Shown here piece by piece: positions 1 through 8,857 of a stretch of 64,000 nt of DNA. How positions within the stretch are numbered: the first letter of the stretch is position 1; every line of letters starts with the position of its first letter. Source of the DNA: Phil1 sp040767925 (lineage in GTDB: Bacteria; Bacillota; Clostridia; Christensenellales; CAG-138); NCBI GenBank assembly GCA_040767925.1, contig JAXGNN010000001.1, positions 186,001-250,000 on the forward strand. The letters are read 5' to 3'. A model generated the notes under the pieces. That model was given only the letters and a program-made list of their open reading frames with translations, did no database searches and was not told the DNA's origin. The position numbers and the translations under genes are program-made.

Positions 1-607
1 GGATGTCCGGGCAGGTCTCGAAGAGCGCGATGACGTTGACGATGAGGTCGTCGAAATCCATGGCGTTCGCGGTCATGAGGCGCTTGCGGTAGGCGGAATA
101 GACCTTCAGCGTCAGGCCGCCGTCGTCCGAATAGTTCTCCTCGAGGTATTTCCCCGCGTCGAGCGACTTGTTCTTCGCGCTCGAGATGCGCTCCTTCATC
201 TCGCGCTTGGGCATGTTCCGCTCGCTCATGCCCATGTTCTTCAGGATATCCGAAATGACCTTCATCTGGTCGGAATCGTCGTAGATGCTAAAAGCGCGCT
301 CGTAGCCGAGCCTGTCGCATTCGATGCGCAGCAGCTTCGCGCAGAAGGAGTGGAAGGTCGTGACCCAAAGCTCCTCCCCGCCCATGCCCACGAGCGCCGA
401 GGCGCGCTCGCGCATTTCCCCCGCGGCCTTGTTCGTGAATGTAAGCGCGAGGATGTTCCACGGCCTCACGCCGTGCTCGACGAGGTTGGCGATGCGGTAG
501 GTGAGCACCTTCGTTTTGCCGGAGCCCGCCCCCGCGAGCACGAGCAAAGGCCCCTCGAGGCATTCGACAGCCTCGCGCTGCCTGTCGTTGAGAACGCTGA
601 AATCCAT
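1..607 (-). CDS. pcrA: ATP-dependent DNA helicase PcrA/UvrD, N-terminal part (runs off window)
   Basis: About 202 N-terminal residues of a superfamily 1A DNA helicase are present; the rest lies beyond position 1. The ATG is at 607-605, with AAGGGG just upstream. The protein opens MDFSVLNDRQREAVE (Q motif), followed by the Walker A LAGAGSGKT at about residues 24-32, motif Ia (ALTFTNKAAGEMRER) and motif Ib (TTFHSFCAKLLR). It also carries YDDSDQ and AMDFDDLI, typical of UvrD/PcrA/Rep. The family unwinds DNA 3' to 5' in nucleotide excision and mismatch repair and strips RecA from DNA; gram-positive members are normally called PcrA. Whether it is PcrA or a paralogous UvrD cannot be settled from the N-terminus alone. 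It has its own promoter upstream and sits downstream of rpoD on the same strand. Confidence 0.92.
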   Translation of the reverse strand, partial: MDFSVLNDRQREAVECLEGPLLVLAGAGSGKTKVLTYRIANLVEHGVRPWNILALTFTNKAAGEMRERASALVGMGGEELWVTTFHSFCAKLLRIECDRLGYERAFSIYDDSDQMKVISDILKNMGMSERNMPKREMKERISSAKNKSLDAGKYLEENYSDDGGLTLKVYSAYRKRLMTANAMDFDDLIVNVIALFETCPDI

Positions 608-638
608 CCCTTATCCCCTTTTCGTCGTAAACCAAATT

Positions 639-667
639 ATTATACCATATCGGGAAAGGGATGGAAA
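639..667 (-). promoter_or_regulatory. Sigma-A promoter for pcrA
   Basis: On the minus strand TTTCCA (667-662) and TATAAT (644-639) are separated by 17 bases. The -10 is preceded by TGG, giving an extended -10 (TGnTATAAT) that compensates for a weak -35. The predicted transcript starts near 632, about 25 bases before the ATG. Confidence 0.6.
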
Positions 668-824
668 GGAGGAGGAGATTTGACAATTGACCGATGGTCA
701 ATCGTCAATCGAATCACTGTGAATCGTGAATCGCTCTCTGCGGCGGGGATGAAGCATACTTCATTAGAATTAATGAATTAGCCCTTCGGGAGGATCGCTC
801 ATCCGTTCTATCGATTCCCCGTGC

Positions 825-871
825 AAAACGGCCCCCGCCGAATCCACTCCGGACGGAAGCCGTTTTTTTTT
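825..871. terminator. Bidirectional hairpin terminator after rpoD
   Basis: AAAACGGC (825-832) pairs with GCCGTTTT, with CCG/CGG pairing further in. On the plus strand it is followed by nine T; read on the minus strand it ends in only GCCGTTTTGC, so minus-strand termination for rpoD is plausible but weaker. The core resembles the hairpins at 6952-6986 and 14314-14346. Confidence 0.6.
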
Positions 872-935
872 CACGTCAGTTATTCTCTGTTCGCTATTGC
901 TTGTTGCCCGAATGATCGGCAATCCGAATAGTTAA

Positions 936-2015
<1,080 letters not shown>

Positions 2016-2040
2016 AGCGCCCACTCCCTTGTTAGTAAGT

Positions 2041-3804
2041 TTATTTATATTGCCGCAGTTTTTTGCTTTTTTCGCGAAGTCTTTCCATCGCGTCCGCCCT
2101 CTGCGCGCCCTCCGCGCTCTCGATGATGCGGCCGAGCCTGTCTATCTCCTCCTCGAGCGCGCGCATAGCGAGCGCCCTCACGCAATCGTCCGCGATCTTT
2201 CGGATGTCGCCCGACACGGGCTCGTCCGACAAAACGGCGGCGGCGGCGTCCGCGTTCGTAAGTCCCGCCAGCAGCGCGGGCATGTCCGGCCCGCTGCCGT
2301 TGACATAGGAAACGAGCAGCGCGTCCGCGAACTCGCGCAGCCCTTCGCTCGCGAAGGCGACGCCCTCAAGCGCCATCCGCTCGGAAACATAGGCGGCGTT
2401 TTCGGCGCCCGAGAGCATACAGGAAGCGAGCATCCTCTCGGTTTTATCCGCCTCCGGGAGCATTTCGCCCTTTCTAGACCTAGTATTCCGGATTTTTCCA
2501 ATGATATTCCCGGGCGCGGGGCCCGCCATGCCGCACTGCGCCTTGACCGCGTCGACGGGAAGCCCGGACTTTCGCGCGATAAAAGGCGCGTACCGTTCCC
2601 GCTCCACGGGCTGCAGCGCCCCCACGAACGCGCAGGCCTTGAGGGCGAACGCTTCCCTGCCGTTCTCGCTCGCGAGGTCGTGCTGCGCGGCCATGTGGAC
2701 GAGGCGGAAGCCGTTCCCCGTATAGGCCGCGTCCCGCAGCTTCAAAAAGGCGGCCTTCCCGTGCTTTCTCACATAATCGTCGGGGTCCATTTCGCCCGGG
2801 ATGCCGATCACGCGCACCTCGAGCCCTTCGGCGGCGAGGATCTCGATGCCGCGAAGGGTGGCGTTCTGCCCGGCGCTGTCCCCGTCGTAGCAGAGGTAGA
2901 CGCTCTCGGTATACCTCTTGATGATGCGCGCCTGCTGCTGCGTCACGGCGGTGCCGAGCGTCGCCACGGCGTTCGTCACGCCCGCGGCGTGGAGGCTGAT
3001 CACGTCCATATATCCCTCCACCATGACGAGCTCGCCCTTCAGGCCCTTCTGCGTGTTCATGGCGTAGAGGTTGCCGCGCTTGTTGTAGATGGGCGTGTCG
3101 CCCGTGTTGATGTACTTGGGCTGCTCGTCCTTTTTGAGCGTGCGCGCGCCGAAGCCGAGCACGCGGTTGTTCGTCGCGATGATGGGAAAGATGAGCCTGC
3201 CCCGGTACGCGTCGTAGCAGCCGTTCCCCGCCTTGTTGCGGATGCCGACGCCCGCGTCGATCAGCTCCCTGTCCGTGAAGCCCTTCGCGCGAAGGTATCC
3301 CGTCGCCGCCTCCCACGAATCGGGCGCGAAGCCGAGGCCGAAGCGCACGGCCGTTCCCCAGTCCACGCCGCGCCTTTTCAGGTATTCCCGCGCCGGAGCG
3401 CCCGCGTCGGACTTGAGCTCCTTATGGTAGTAGAGCGCGGCCTCCTTGCAGGCGGCGTACAGCCTCTCCTTATACGCGCGCTGCGCGCGGAGCCTGTCGT
3501 CGTCCGCCTCGTTGGGCAGTTCCATCCCCGCCCGCTGGGCGAGCATGGTCACGGCCTCCGTGAAGTTGACGCGCTCGACCTTCATGAGAAACGCGATCGC
3601 GCCGCCGCCCGCGTGGCAGCCGAAGCAATAGAACGCCTGCTGCTCGGGCCGGACGGAGAACGAGGGCGTCTTTTCGCTGTGCAGCGGGCACCTGCCCCAG
3701 AAGCGCCCGCCCTTGGGGGAAAGCGCCGTATATTCAGCGGCGAGGGAGACGAGATCCGTTTTTGAAAGGAGCTCGTTCATCCATTCATCAGGAAATACCG
3801 GCAT
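2041..3804 (-). CDS. dnaG: DNA primase DnaG
   Basis: Makes RNA primers for chromosome replication. The N-terminal zinc-binding domain shows CPLH and CFGC (about residues 40-65) within the family pattern HSEKTPSFSV. The catalytic core runs through WGTAVRFGLGFAPDSW and FPIIATNNRVLGFGARTL. The TOPRIM fold follows, with VMVEGYMDVISL (metal-binding Glu) and YLCYDGDSAGQNA (DxD-type acidic cluster). At 587 residues it has the expected length, with a C-terminal helicase-binding region that is poorly conserved in sequence. The ATG at 3804 is preceded by AAAGGAG at good spacing. It lies between dgt and rpoD. Confidence 0.96.
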   Translation of the reverse strand: MPVFPDEWMNELLSKTDLVSLAAEYTALSPKGGRFWGRCPLHSEKTPSFSVRPEQQAFYCFGCHAGGGAIAFLMKVERVNFTEAVTMLAQRAGMELPNEADDDRLRAQRAYKERLYAACKEAALYYHKELKSDAGAPAREYLKRRGVDWGTAVRFGLGFAPDSWEAATGYLRAKGFTDRELIDAGVGIRNKAGNGCYDAYRGRLIFPIIATNNRVLGFGARTLKKDEQPKYINTGDTPIYNKRGNLYAMNTQKGLKGELVMVEGYMDVISLHAAGVTNAVATLGTAVTQQQARIIKRYTESVYLCYDGDSAGQNATLRGIEILAAEGLEVRVIGIPGEMDPDDYVRKHGKAAFLKLRDAAYTGNGFRLVHMAAQHDLASENGREAFALKACAFVGALQPVERERYAPFIARKSGLPVDAVKAQCGMAGPAPGNIIGKIRNTRSRKGEMLPEADKTERMLASCMLSGAENAAYVSERMALEGVAFASEGLREFADALLVSYVNGSGPDMPALLAGLTNADAAAAVLSDEPVSGDIRKIADDCVRALAMRALEEEIDRLGRIIESAEGAQRADAMERLREKSKKLRQYK

Positions 3805-3884
3805 GATACGACTCCTTTCCCGTTTTTTCGCGCAATTTGTTATCTTCCACGCGGTTTGCGTTTATCCTGCTTTTCAGGCGGATA

Positions 3885-4910
3885 TTACATCCATTCGCGC
3901 GGCACGAACTTCGATTCGTAGTCCGTGACGGCGTAGCGGTCCGTCATGCAGGCGATGTAGTCCGCGGCGACGCGCTCCGCCCCGTCCTGATCGACGAACT
4001 TCCGAAAATCCTCCGGCAGCAGCTCGAGGTGGTTCAAATAATAGAGGTAGAGCTGCTCCACGACGTGCTTGCCCTTCCCCTCCTCGCGCTTGGCGGAGCT
4101 GTTGAGGTAGACGCGCTCGAACATGAATGCGCGCAGCTTCAAAAACTTCTCCCGCACGCCGGGGGACATGACGACGTCCGGCCGGCCGACGGAATTCGCG
4201 ATCACGTCGAGTATGAGCGCGTTGATGCGCTTGCCGTGGCTGTGGCCGAGAACGCCCGTGCAATCCTCGGGGAGCTCCGCCTCCGAGAGCACGCCCGCGC
4301 GGATGCTGTCGTCGATGTCGTGGTTGATGTAGGCGATCTTGTCGGAGAGGCAGACGATCTTTCCCTCGAGCGTCGCGGGCGTACCCGCGCCGGAGTGGTT
4401 GAGTATGCCGTCCCGCACCTCCCAGGTGAGGTTCAGCCCCGCGCCGTTCTCGAGCTTTTCCACCACGCGCAGGCTCTGCACGTTGTGCTCGAAGCCGCCC
4501 GGGACGAGCGCGTTTAAAACGCTCTCCCCCGCGTGGCCGAAAGGCGTGTGGCCGAGGTCGTGCCCGAGCGCGACGGCCTCGGTGAGGTCCTCGTTGAGCC
4601 GGAGCCCGCGCGCGATGGTGCGCGCGATCTGGCTGACCTCGAGCGTGTGCGTGAGGCGCGTGCGGTAATGGTCCCCCGCGGGCGAAAGGAACACTTGCGT
4701 CTTGTGCTTGAGCCGCCGGAAGGACTTGCAGTGGATGATCCTGTCCCGGTCGCGCATGAATTCCGTGCGCACGAGGCAGGGCTCCACGGGCGTCTCCCGC
4801 CCGCGCGTATCCGCCGAAAGCGCCGCATATTGTGAAAGCGTCTCCCGTTCGAGCCGCTCGGCGTTTTCCCTGAGACAGCCGCTGTAAATGCTGTAAATAT
4901 CCCGCTCCAT
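3885..4910 (-). CDS. dgt: dGTPase-like deoxynucleoside triphosphate triphosphohydrolase
   Basis: HD-domain dNTP triphosphohydrolase; the family cleaves dNTPs to the deoxynucleoside and tripolyphosphate. The HD metal site is clear: THTLEVSQIARTIARG (His) and ALGHDLGHTPFGHAGE (His-Asp), about residues 85-130, followed by SDKIAYINHDIDDSI. The start MERDIYSIYSG fits the family, and the length (341) matches the short gram-positive form. Substrate preference (dGTP or broad) cannot be read from the sequence. Its place upstream of dnaG-rpoD is common in Clostridia and suggests co-regulation of dNTP pools with replication. Confidence 0.93.
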   Translation of the reverse strand: MERDIYSIYSGCLRENAERLERETLSQYAALSADTRGRETPVEPCLVRTEFMRDRDRIIHCKSFRRLKHKTQVFLSPAGDHYRTRLTHTLEVSQIARTIARGLRLNEDLTEAVALGHDLGHTPFGHAGESVLNALVPGGFEHNVQSLRVVEKLENGAGLNLTWEVRDGILNHSGAGTPATLEGKIVCLSDKIAYINHDIDDSIRAGVLSEAELPEDCTGVLGHSHGKRINALILDVIANSVGRPDVVMSPGVREKFLKLRAFMFERVYLNSSAKREEGKGKHVVEQLYLYYLNHLELLPEDFRKFVDQDGAERVAADYIACMTDRYAVTDYESKFVPREWM

Positions 4911-5012
4911 GCAAAACCCCGAATCATCAAATAGTTACGCTGCTTATTTCTGCGCCGGAGGCGAAAATCCTGCATTTCCAAAGAAAATCCGGCCGCGATT
5001 CCCCGCGCCGCC

Positions 5013-5041
5013 TTGCGGTATGCCCGCCGGGATGGTAGAAT
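5013..5041 (+). promoter_or_regulatory. Promoter of the Fpg/Nei-type gene
   Basis: TTGCGG (5013-5018) and TAGAAT (5036-5041) are spaced by 17 bases, about 50 bases upstream of the ATG at 5092. The region lies between the divergent dgt and glycosylase genes. Confidence 0.6.
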
Positions 5042-5091
5042 TTAGGACACCACCGCCCGTCATGCCTCATTTCTTTATCAAGGAGACCGTT

Positions 5092-5916
5092 ATGCTGGAA
5101 TATCCCGAAGCAAAAACCATCGCGAAACAGATCGAAGAAACGCTCATCGGCAGGACCATTGTCGAAGTCGTGCTGGAGCAGACGCCGCACAAGTTCGCCT
5201 TCTTCACCGCGGGGAAGGAGAATTACCCATCCCTTCTCATGGGCGAGACCGTGCGCGGCGCGAGGGGAATCGGCGGCATCGCCGAAATCGACACCGACCG
5301 CCGCATCCTCTACTTTTCGGACGGCGCAAGCCCGCGCTATTATCCCGCCGGGGAGAAGCCGCCCAAGAAGCACCAGTTTCTCCTGCGCTTCGCGGACGGC
5401 TCCTGCCTTGCCGTCTCCATCCAGATGTACGGCTTCATCGGCCTCGCCGACCTGCCCCGCTGCGAGGACAAGTATTACCGCCTCGCCGCCGACAGCCCCG
5501 ACCCGCTCGGGGAGGATTTCACCTACGGGCATTTCAAAAGCCTGTATCCGAAGGACGGCCCGAAGCTCACTGCCAAGGCCTTCCTCGCCACCGAGCAGCG
5601 CGTGCCGGGCCTCGGCAACGGCGTATTGCAGGACATTCTCTGGAACGCGAACGTCAACCCGAGAACGGACATGAAAACCCTCTCGGAGGAGGACTTCCAA
5701 AGGCTCTACGAGGCGACGCGCGCGACGCTCAGGGAAATGCGCGAGCTTGGCGGCAGGGACACGCAGAAGGATCTTTTCGGCAACCCGGGCGGCTATCCGA
5801 CGCGGCTTTGCAACGAAACGCTCGGCGCCCCCTGCCCGCGCTGCGGCGCGTCTATCGCCAAGGAGAGCTACATGGGCGGCGCGGTCTATTACTGCGAAGG
5901 GTGCCAGAAGAAATAA
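5092..5916 (+). CDS. Fpg/Nei-family DNA glycosylase-like protein lacking the usual Pro2
   Basis: A 274-residue member of the formamidopyrimidine-DNA glycosylase/endonuclease VIII superfamily (base excision repair of oxidised bases). The ATG at 5092 follows AAGGAG; an upstream in-frame extension is not protein-like. The helix-two-turn-helix region reads LTAKAFLATEQRVPGLGNG, and the C-terminal zinc finger is CPRC-(16)-CEGC. The N-terminus reads MLEYPEAKTIAKQI rather than the canonical MPELPEVE, so the catalytic N-terminal proline and Glu3 are displaced: PE appears at residues 5-6. This belongs to a recognisable divergent subgroup often annotated endonuclease VIII-like. Classical Schiff-base chemistry through Pro is doubtful; Lys/Glu alternatives are possible. 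Confidence 0.8.
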   Translation: MLEYPEAKTIAKQIEETLIGRTIVEVVLEQTPHKFAFFTAGKENYPSLLMGETVRGARGIGGIAEIDTDRRILYFSDGASPRYYPAGEKPPKKHQFLLRFADGSCLAVSIQMYGFIGLADLPRCEDKYYRLAADSPDPLGEDFTYGHFKSLYPKDGPKLTAKAFLATEQRVPGLGNGVLQDILWNANVNPRTDMKTLSEEDFQRLYEATRATLREMRELGGRDTQKDLFGNPGGYPTRLCNETLGAPCPRCGASIAKESYMGGAVYYCEGCQKK

Positions 5917-5956
5917 CGCGCGAGCCGCGCCGGACGCGGTCCTTGGGACGGGCACT

Positions 5957-6811
5957 TCAGGTTTTGGGAGTCTTGCCCCGCCTCTTTTCAAAATACAGCG
6001 CGGCGTTGATTTCGCAGCCGATCAGAATGACGACGCTCGAAAGATACAGCCAGACGAGCAATATCACCACGCCTCCGAGGCTGCCGTAAAGGCGCGCGTA
6101 ATCCGCGAAGCGGTCGACGTAGAAGGAGAACCCCAGCGACGCGAGCGCCCACGCGGCGCTCGTGAAAATCGCGCCGGGCAGCGCCTGGAGAAATGTCAGC
6201 CTCCGGTTGGGGATGACCGCGTAGAGCAGGGAAAAGATCAGCACCATCGTCGCGAAGGGCAGTATCAGCCGCAGCGCGTGGACGAGCGTTATCCCCGCGG
6301 CGGACCAGCACAGGGTTTCCGAGATGCCGCACACGAGCCGGTTGCCGAACACCACCGCCACCGCCTCGATGATGATGCCCAAAGCGATGAGAGGCACGAA
6401 CAGCAGCGAGAGCGCGCGCACGCGGAAAAAACCGCGCGTCTCCTGCACGTCGTACGCCTTGTTGAGCCCGCGCGCCACCGCCGCGAAGCCGTTGGAGGCG
6501 AGGTAGATCGTGACGAGCATGCTCAAAGAAAGGATGTTCGAGCGGTTCGCGCCGGAAATTTCCCACAGCGTTTTCTCCACGACCTCGATGGCTGCCGAGG
6601 GCGCCACCGCCGCTAAGTCGCGCAGCGCGCCATCCGTCGAGATGGGGGTATACGTCGCGAGCGTCGCGAGGAAGAGCAGGAACGGAAAGAGCGAGAGCAG
6701 CAGATGGTACGCGAACTCCGCGCCCAGCGCCGGAACGTCGTCGTTCCGGATACGCCGGACGAGCCTTCGGATAAACCCGTACGCTTTTTTCAGAAAACCT
6801 TTGATCTTCAC
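5957..6811 (-). CDS. YihY/virulence factor BrkB family membrane protein
   Basis: A polytopic inner-membrane protein of about 284 residues with roughly six hydrophobic segments. The family signature is AEFAYHLLLSLFPFLLFLAT near the N-terminus, with FAAVARGLNKAYDVQETRGF in the middle and GSLGGVVILLVWLYLSSVV near the end. The family was once called ribonuclease BN in error; its true function is unknown and roles in transport or lipid handling have been suggested. An in-frame ATG lies at 6892, but a GTG at 6811-6809 has GGAG five bases upstream and starts directly before the conserved region, so I choose it. It is convergent with the glycosylase gene, with only about 40 bases between them and no clear terminator. 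Confidence 0.88.
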   Translation of the reverse strand: MKIKGFLKKAYGFIRRLVRRIRNDDVPALGAEFAYHLLLSLFPFLLFLATLATYTPISTDGALRDLAAVAPSAAIEVVEKTLWEISGANRSNILSLSMLVTIYLASNGFAAVARGLNKAYDVQETRGFFRVRALSLLFVPLIALGIIIEAVAVVFGNRLVCGISETLCWSAAGITLVHALRLILPFATMVLIFSLLYAVIPNRRLTFLQALPGAIFTSAAWALASLGFSFYVDRFADYARLYGSLGGVVILLVWLYLSSVVILIGCEINAALYFEKRRGKTPKT

Positions 6812-6864
6812 GCATTCTCCGTCCCATCGGGTTCGCAGTCGCTTTTCGCTGATCGCCGCCCCGC

Positions 6865-6892
6865 TTAATATGCGCCGAAAATCAAATGACAA
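6865..6892 (-). promoter_or_regulatory. Possible promoter of the BrkB-family gene
   Basis: On the minus strand TTGTCA (6892-6887) and TATTAA (6870-6865) are spaced by 16 bases. The predicted start point lies downstream of the ATG at 6892, supporting translation from the GTG at 6811. The -35 overlaps one copy of the short ATTG-type repeat. Confidence 0.45.
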
Positions 6893-6951
6893 TTGAAATG
6901 GGCAATCGGCAATCGCGGAAATGCCCTGAAAACGCTCTGAGATAAAAATCG

Positions 6952-6986
6952 AAACGGCTTCCGCCGCTGGCGGCGGAGGCCGTTTT
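6952..6986 (-). terminator. Hairpin terminator after the DUF4097-type gene
   Basis: AAACGGCTTCCGCCG pairs with CGGCGGAGGCCGTTT across a CTGG loop (15 base pairs with one G-U type position). On the minus strand it is followed by TTTCGATTTTTATC. The stem core matches the hairpins at 825-871 and 14314-14346. Confidence 0.75.
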
Positions 6987-7027
6987 CTGATGGTTGTTCA
7001 CGAATACTATTCGTTATTGGTTGATTC

Positions 7028-8365
7028 TCACTCCTCGACGATCACGTTCCCCGAAACCGTTTCGACCTCGATTTCGAGCGCGCCGTCGCCGTAGACATAG
7101 CGGTCCTCGCCCGCGACGGTGACGGGGAGCCCTCCGCTCTCGAACCGGCCGGACACGGTCTCCATATCCACGGTGAAGCCGTAGCTTCCGCCGAGCTTAA
7201 GCGTGATGTTGCCGGAGACGGACTCCGCGTCGACCTTGCCGCTCGCCTTTTCGATGTTCGCGTAGATATCGCCCGAGACGGTACCGAGGTCGTACTCTTC
7301 GAAGGCGCTGTCCGCCCGGACCGCGCCGGAAACCGCGTTGGCGCGCAGCTCCCGGCCCGCGCAGCCCTCGACGACCGTCTCGCCGGAGACGCTTTCCGCC
7401 TTGAGCGCGTCGAAGGTGGAATCGTATACGCCAATGCTGCCGGAGACCGCGTAGAACGCCGCGTCGCCTATGGCGATATCGCGCACCTCGAGCGCGTTCG
7501 AAACGCCATTGATGTTGAGGGAGGCAAGCCCGCCGCCCAGCAGAGACGCGGGGAGATAGAGAACGAGTTCCTTTGAGGGCACGTTGTCGGGGTTGAAGAG
7601 GTCGTTCCAGTCGATTCCTTTCCAGACGCGCGCGGCGCAATAGCGGATGGTCAGCTTGCCGCCGGAAAGCCGGTAGCGCAGCGCGTACTCGCTCGTGACG
7701 CCGCGGTTCGAGGATTCCGAAAAGACGATCTCCTCGACGCCCTCCGGGGCCGGGAGCACTTTGACCGCGCCCGAGACCCAGTTCACCTCGATGGAATCGA
7801 TGCTCTCCGCCCCGAGCGAGTATTCGCCCGACGCGGCGTAGGCGTTGTCGAAGCCCTCGTCGCTCTCGAAGCTGAAGTTGCCCAGATGGAAACCGAAGTT
7901 GGTTTCATCCCGGACGAAGCCCAGGAGGTTCGAGAGGAACCCGTTGCCCGAGAAGAGCTGCCCCGTGATGCGCGCGGCGATGATGCCGCTGATGAGCGTG
8001 AGGAGCAGTATCGTCGAGCAGATGACGATGGCGACGACGGCGCCCGTCGAGAGCCCTCTCTTCTGATAGGTCTGATAGGGCGGGTTTGCCGCGGGCGGCG
8101 CGTAGCGCTGCTGCGGCGGGGGCGGCGGCGTTCCGGCGCCGTTCGCCGCCGCGTCGCGCCGGAGCGAGTCGATGAGCCCGCTCACGTCGCCGATGCCGGT
8201 GATGGCGGCGCGGTAAGCGTCCTCCTCGCTCATGCCCTCGCCGAGGTGGTCGTGATAGCGCTCTATCACGTTGATGATCATTTCCTCCCGGATTTCGCGC
8301 GCCTTGGCGGTGCCGGGCGCGGATGCGAAAATCCCCTCGATATGCTTCCTGATCCTGTTTTCCAT
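7028..8365 (-). CDS. HAAS/permease-prefix and DUF4097-type membrane protein, PadR partner
   Basis: A 445-residue protein in three parts. Residues 1-70 resemble the HAAS/permease-prefix helical domain that binds PadR-like regulators (HIEGIFASAPGTAKAREI...EEDAYRAAITGIGDVSGL). A Pro-rich linker follows at about 78-100, with one membrane helix at about 108-130 (VVAIVICSTILLLTLISGII). The extracytoplasmic C-terminus from about 185 has regularly repeated VSG turns (AVSGSIGVYDS, SVSGETVVEG, AVSGAVRADS, TVSGDIYANI, SVSGNITLKL), the pattern of DUF4097 beta-helix adhesin-like domains. It follows the padR gene by one base, so it is very likely the PadR-regulated target or partner. Function is otherwise unknown; an envelope-stress sensor is an inference. 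Confidence 0.8.
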   Translation of the reverse strand: MENRIRKHIEGIFASAPGTAKAREIREEMIINVIERYHDHLGEGMSEEDAYRAAITGIGDVSGLIDSLRRDAAANGAGTPPPPPQQRYAPPAANPPYQTYQKRGLSTGAVVAIVICSTILLLTLISGIIAARITGQLFSGNGFLSNLLGFVRDETNFGFHLGNFSFESDEGFDNAYAASGEYSLGAESIDSIEVNWVSGAVKVLPAPEGVEEIVFSESSNRGVTSEYALRYRLSGGKLTIRYCAARVWKGIDWNDLFNPDNVPSKELVLYLPASLLGGGLASLNINGVSNALEVRDIAIGDAAFYAVSGSIGVYDSTFDALKAESVSGETVVEGCAGRELRANAVSGAVRADSAFEEYDLGTVSGDIYANIEKASGKVDAESVSGNITLKLGGSYGFTVDMETVSGRFESGGLPVTVAGEDRYVYGDGALEIEVETVSGNVIVEE

Positions 8366-8366
8366 G

Positions 8367-8702
8367 TCAATACCCCTCCGTGGTGGTTAATGAATCGATC
8401 ATCTGCCGCGCCTCTTCCCATTCCTTGCGCAGCGCCTTCAAGGTGCGTTTGCCCGCGTCCGTGATGGCATAGTAGCGCCGCCGTGCGCCCGTGGTCTCGT
8501 CGCCCCAGTATGAGGTGATGCAGCCGCATTCCTCCAGGCGCCGGAAGGCCGTATACAGCGTGGCCTCCTTGAGCTCGTACCGGCCGCCCGTCTTCCTCTC
8601 GATGGCCTTGTTGATCTCGTAGCCATAGCTGTTCCCCGCGGCAAGCCGGGCAAGTATGATCGCGTCCGTATGCCCGCGAATGATATCCGATGCTATGGAC
8701 AA
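8367..8702 (-). CDS. PadR-family transcriptional regulator
   Basis: A winged-helix regulator of 111 residues. The PadR domain reads DIIRGHTDAIILARLAAG, SYGYEINKAIERKTGG, ATLYTAFRRLEECGCI and RRYYAITDAGKRTL, then a short C-terminal helix for dimerisation. The start is the TTG at 8702-8700, with GGAGG eight bases upstream. The in-frame ATG at 8744 cannot be used because it falls inside the -10 element of the promoter. The gene leads an operon with the HAAS/DUF4097 protein, and in such pairs PadR commonly represses its own operon. The inducer is unknown. Confidence 0.9.
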   Translation of the reverse strand: MSIASDIIRGHTDAIILARLAAGNSYGYEINKAIERKTGGRYELKEATLYTAFRRLEECGCITSYWGDETTGARRRYYAITDAGKRTLKALRKEWEEARQMIDSLTTTEGY

Positions 8703-8739
8703 TCCGCTCACCTCCGATATACTTCTATCTTCGCGGTAC

Positions 8740-8768
8740 AGCATAATACATTATACTTCGTCTGTCAA
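8740..8768 (-). promoter_or_regulatory. Sigma-A promoter of the padR operon
   Basis: A perfect -35 TTGACA (8768-8763) is spaced by 17 bases from TATGCT (8745-8740). The predicted leader is about 30 bases. Divergent from the recO promoter within about 80 bases, so PadR binding here could affect both. Confidence 0.8.
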
Positions 8769-8795
8769 GGTATATTTCACAAAAAATGCAAATAT

Positions 8796-8825
8796 TTGCC
8801 CGATGATCCGCGGCCGGTATATAAT
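8796..8825 (+). promoter_or_regulatory. Promoter of recO
   Basis: TTGCCC (8796-8801), an 18-base spacer and a perfect TATAAT (8820-8825), about 30 bases before the recO ATG. Confidence 0.65.
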
Positions 8826-8857
8826 GGATGCTGGAAAACGGAGGAAGGGAGCGAAAC

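Larger units (their letters stand above)
608..935. other. Intergenic region between rpoD and pcrA
   Basis: This 328-base stretch has no convincing gene. It holds the pcrA promoter (639-667) and a cluster of short inverted and direct repeats built on ATTGAC/CAATCG/GTGAATCG at about 683-732, including the perfect palindrome ATTGACC-GAT-GGTCAAT. It also holds a 6-bp palindrome TTCATT/AATGAA at 760-777, a hairpin terminator at 825-871, and an 8-bp inverted repeat CGAATGAT/ATCATTCG (909-916, 935-942) that touches the rpoD stop. Open frames here are antisense shadows of pcrA. Confidence 0.6.

Noticed and set aside
350..781. Plus-strand open frame over the start of pcrA and the gap before it
   Set aside because: Antisense to a clear helicase N-terminus; no RBS.
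8703..8744. ATG at 8744 as padR start
   Set aside because: It lies inside the -10 element of the clear TTGACA-17-TATGCT promoter, so it cannot be in the mRNA; the TTG at 8702 has a strong RBS.
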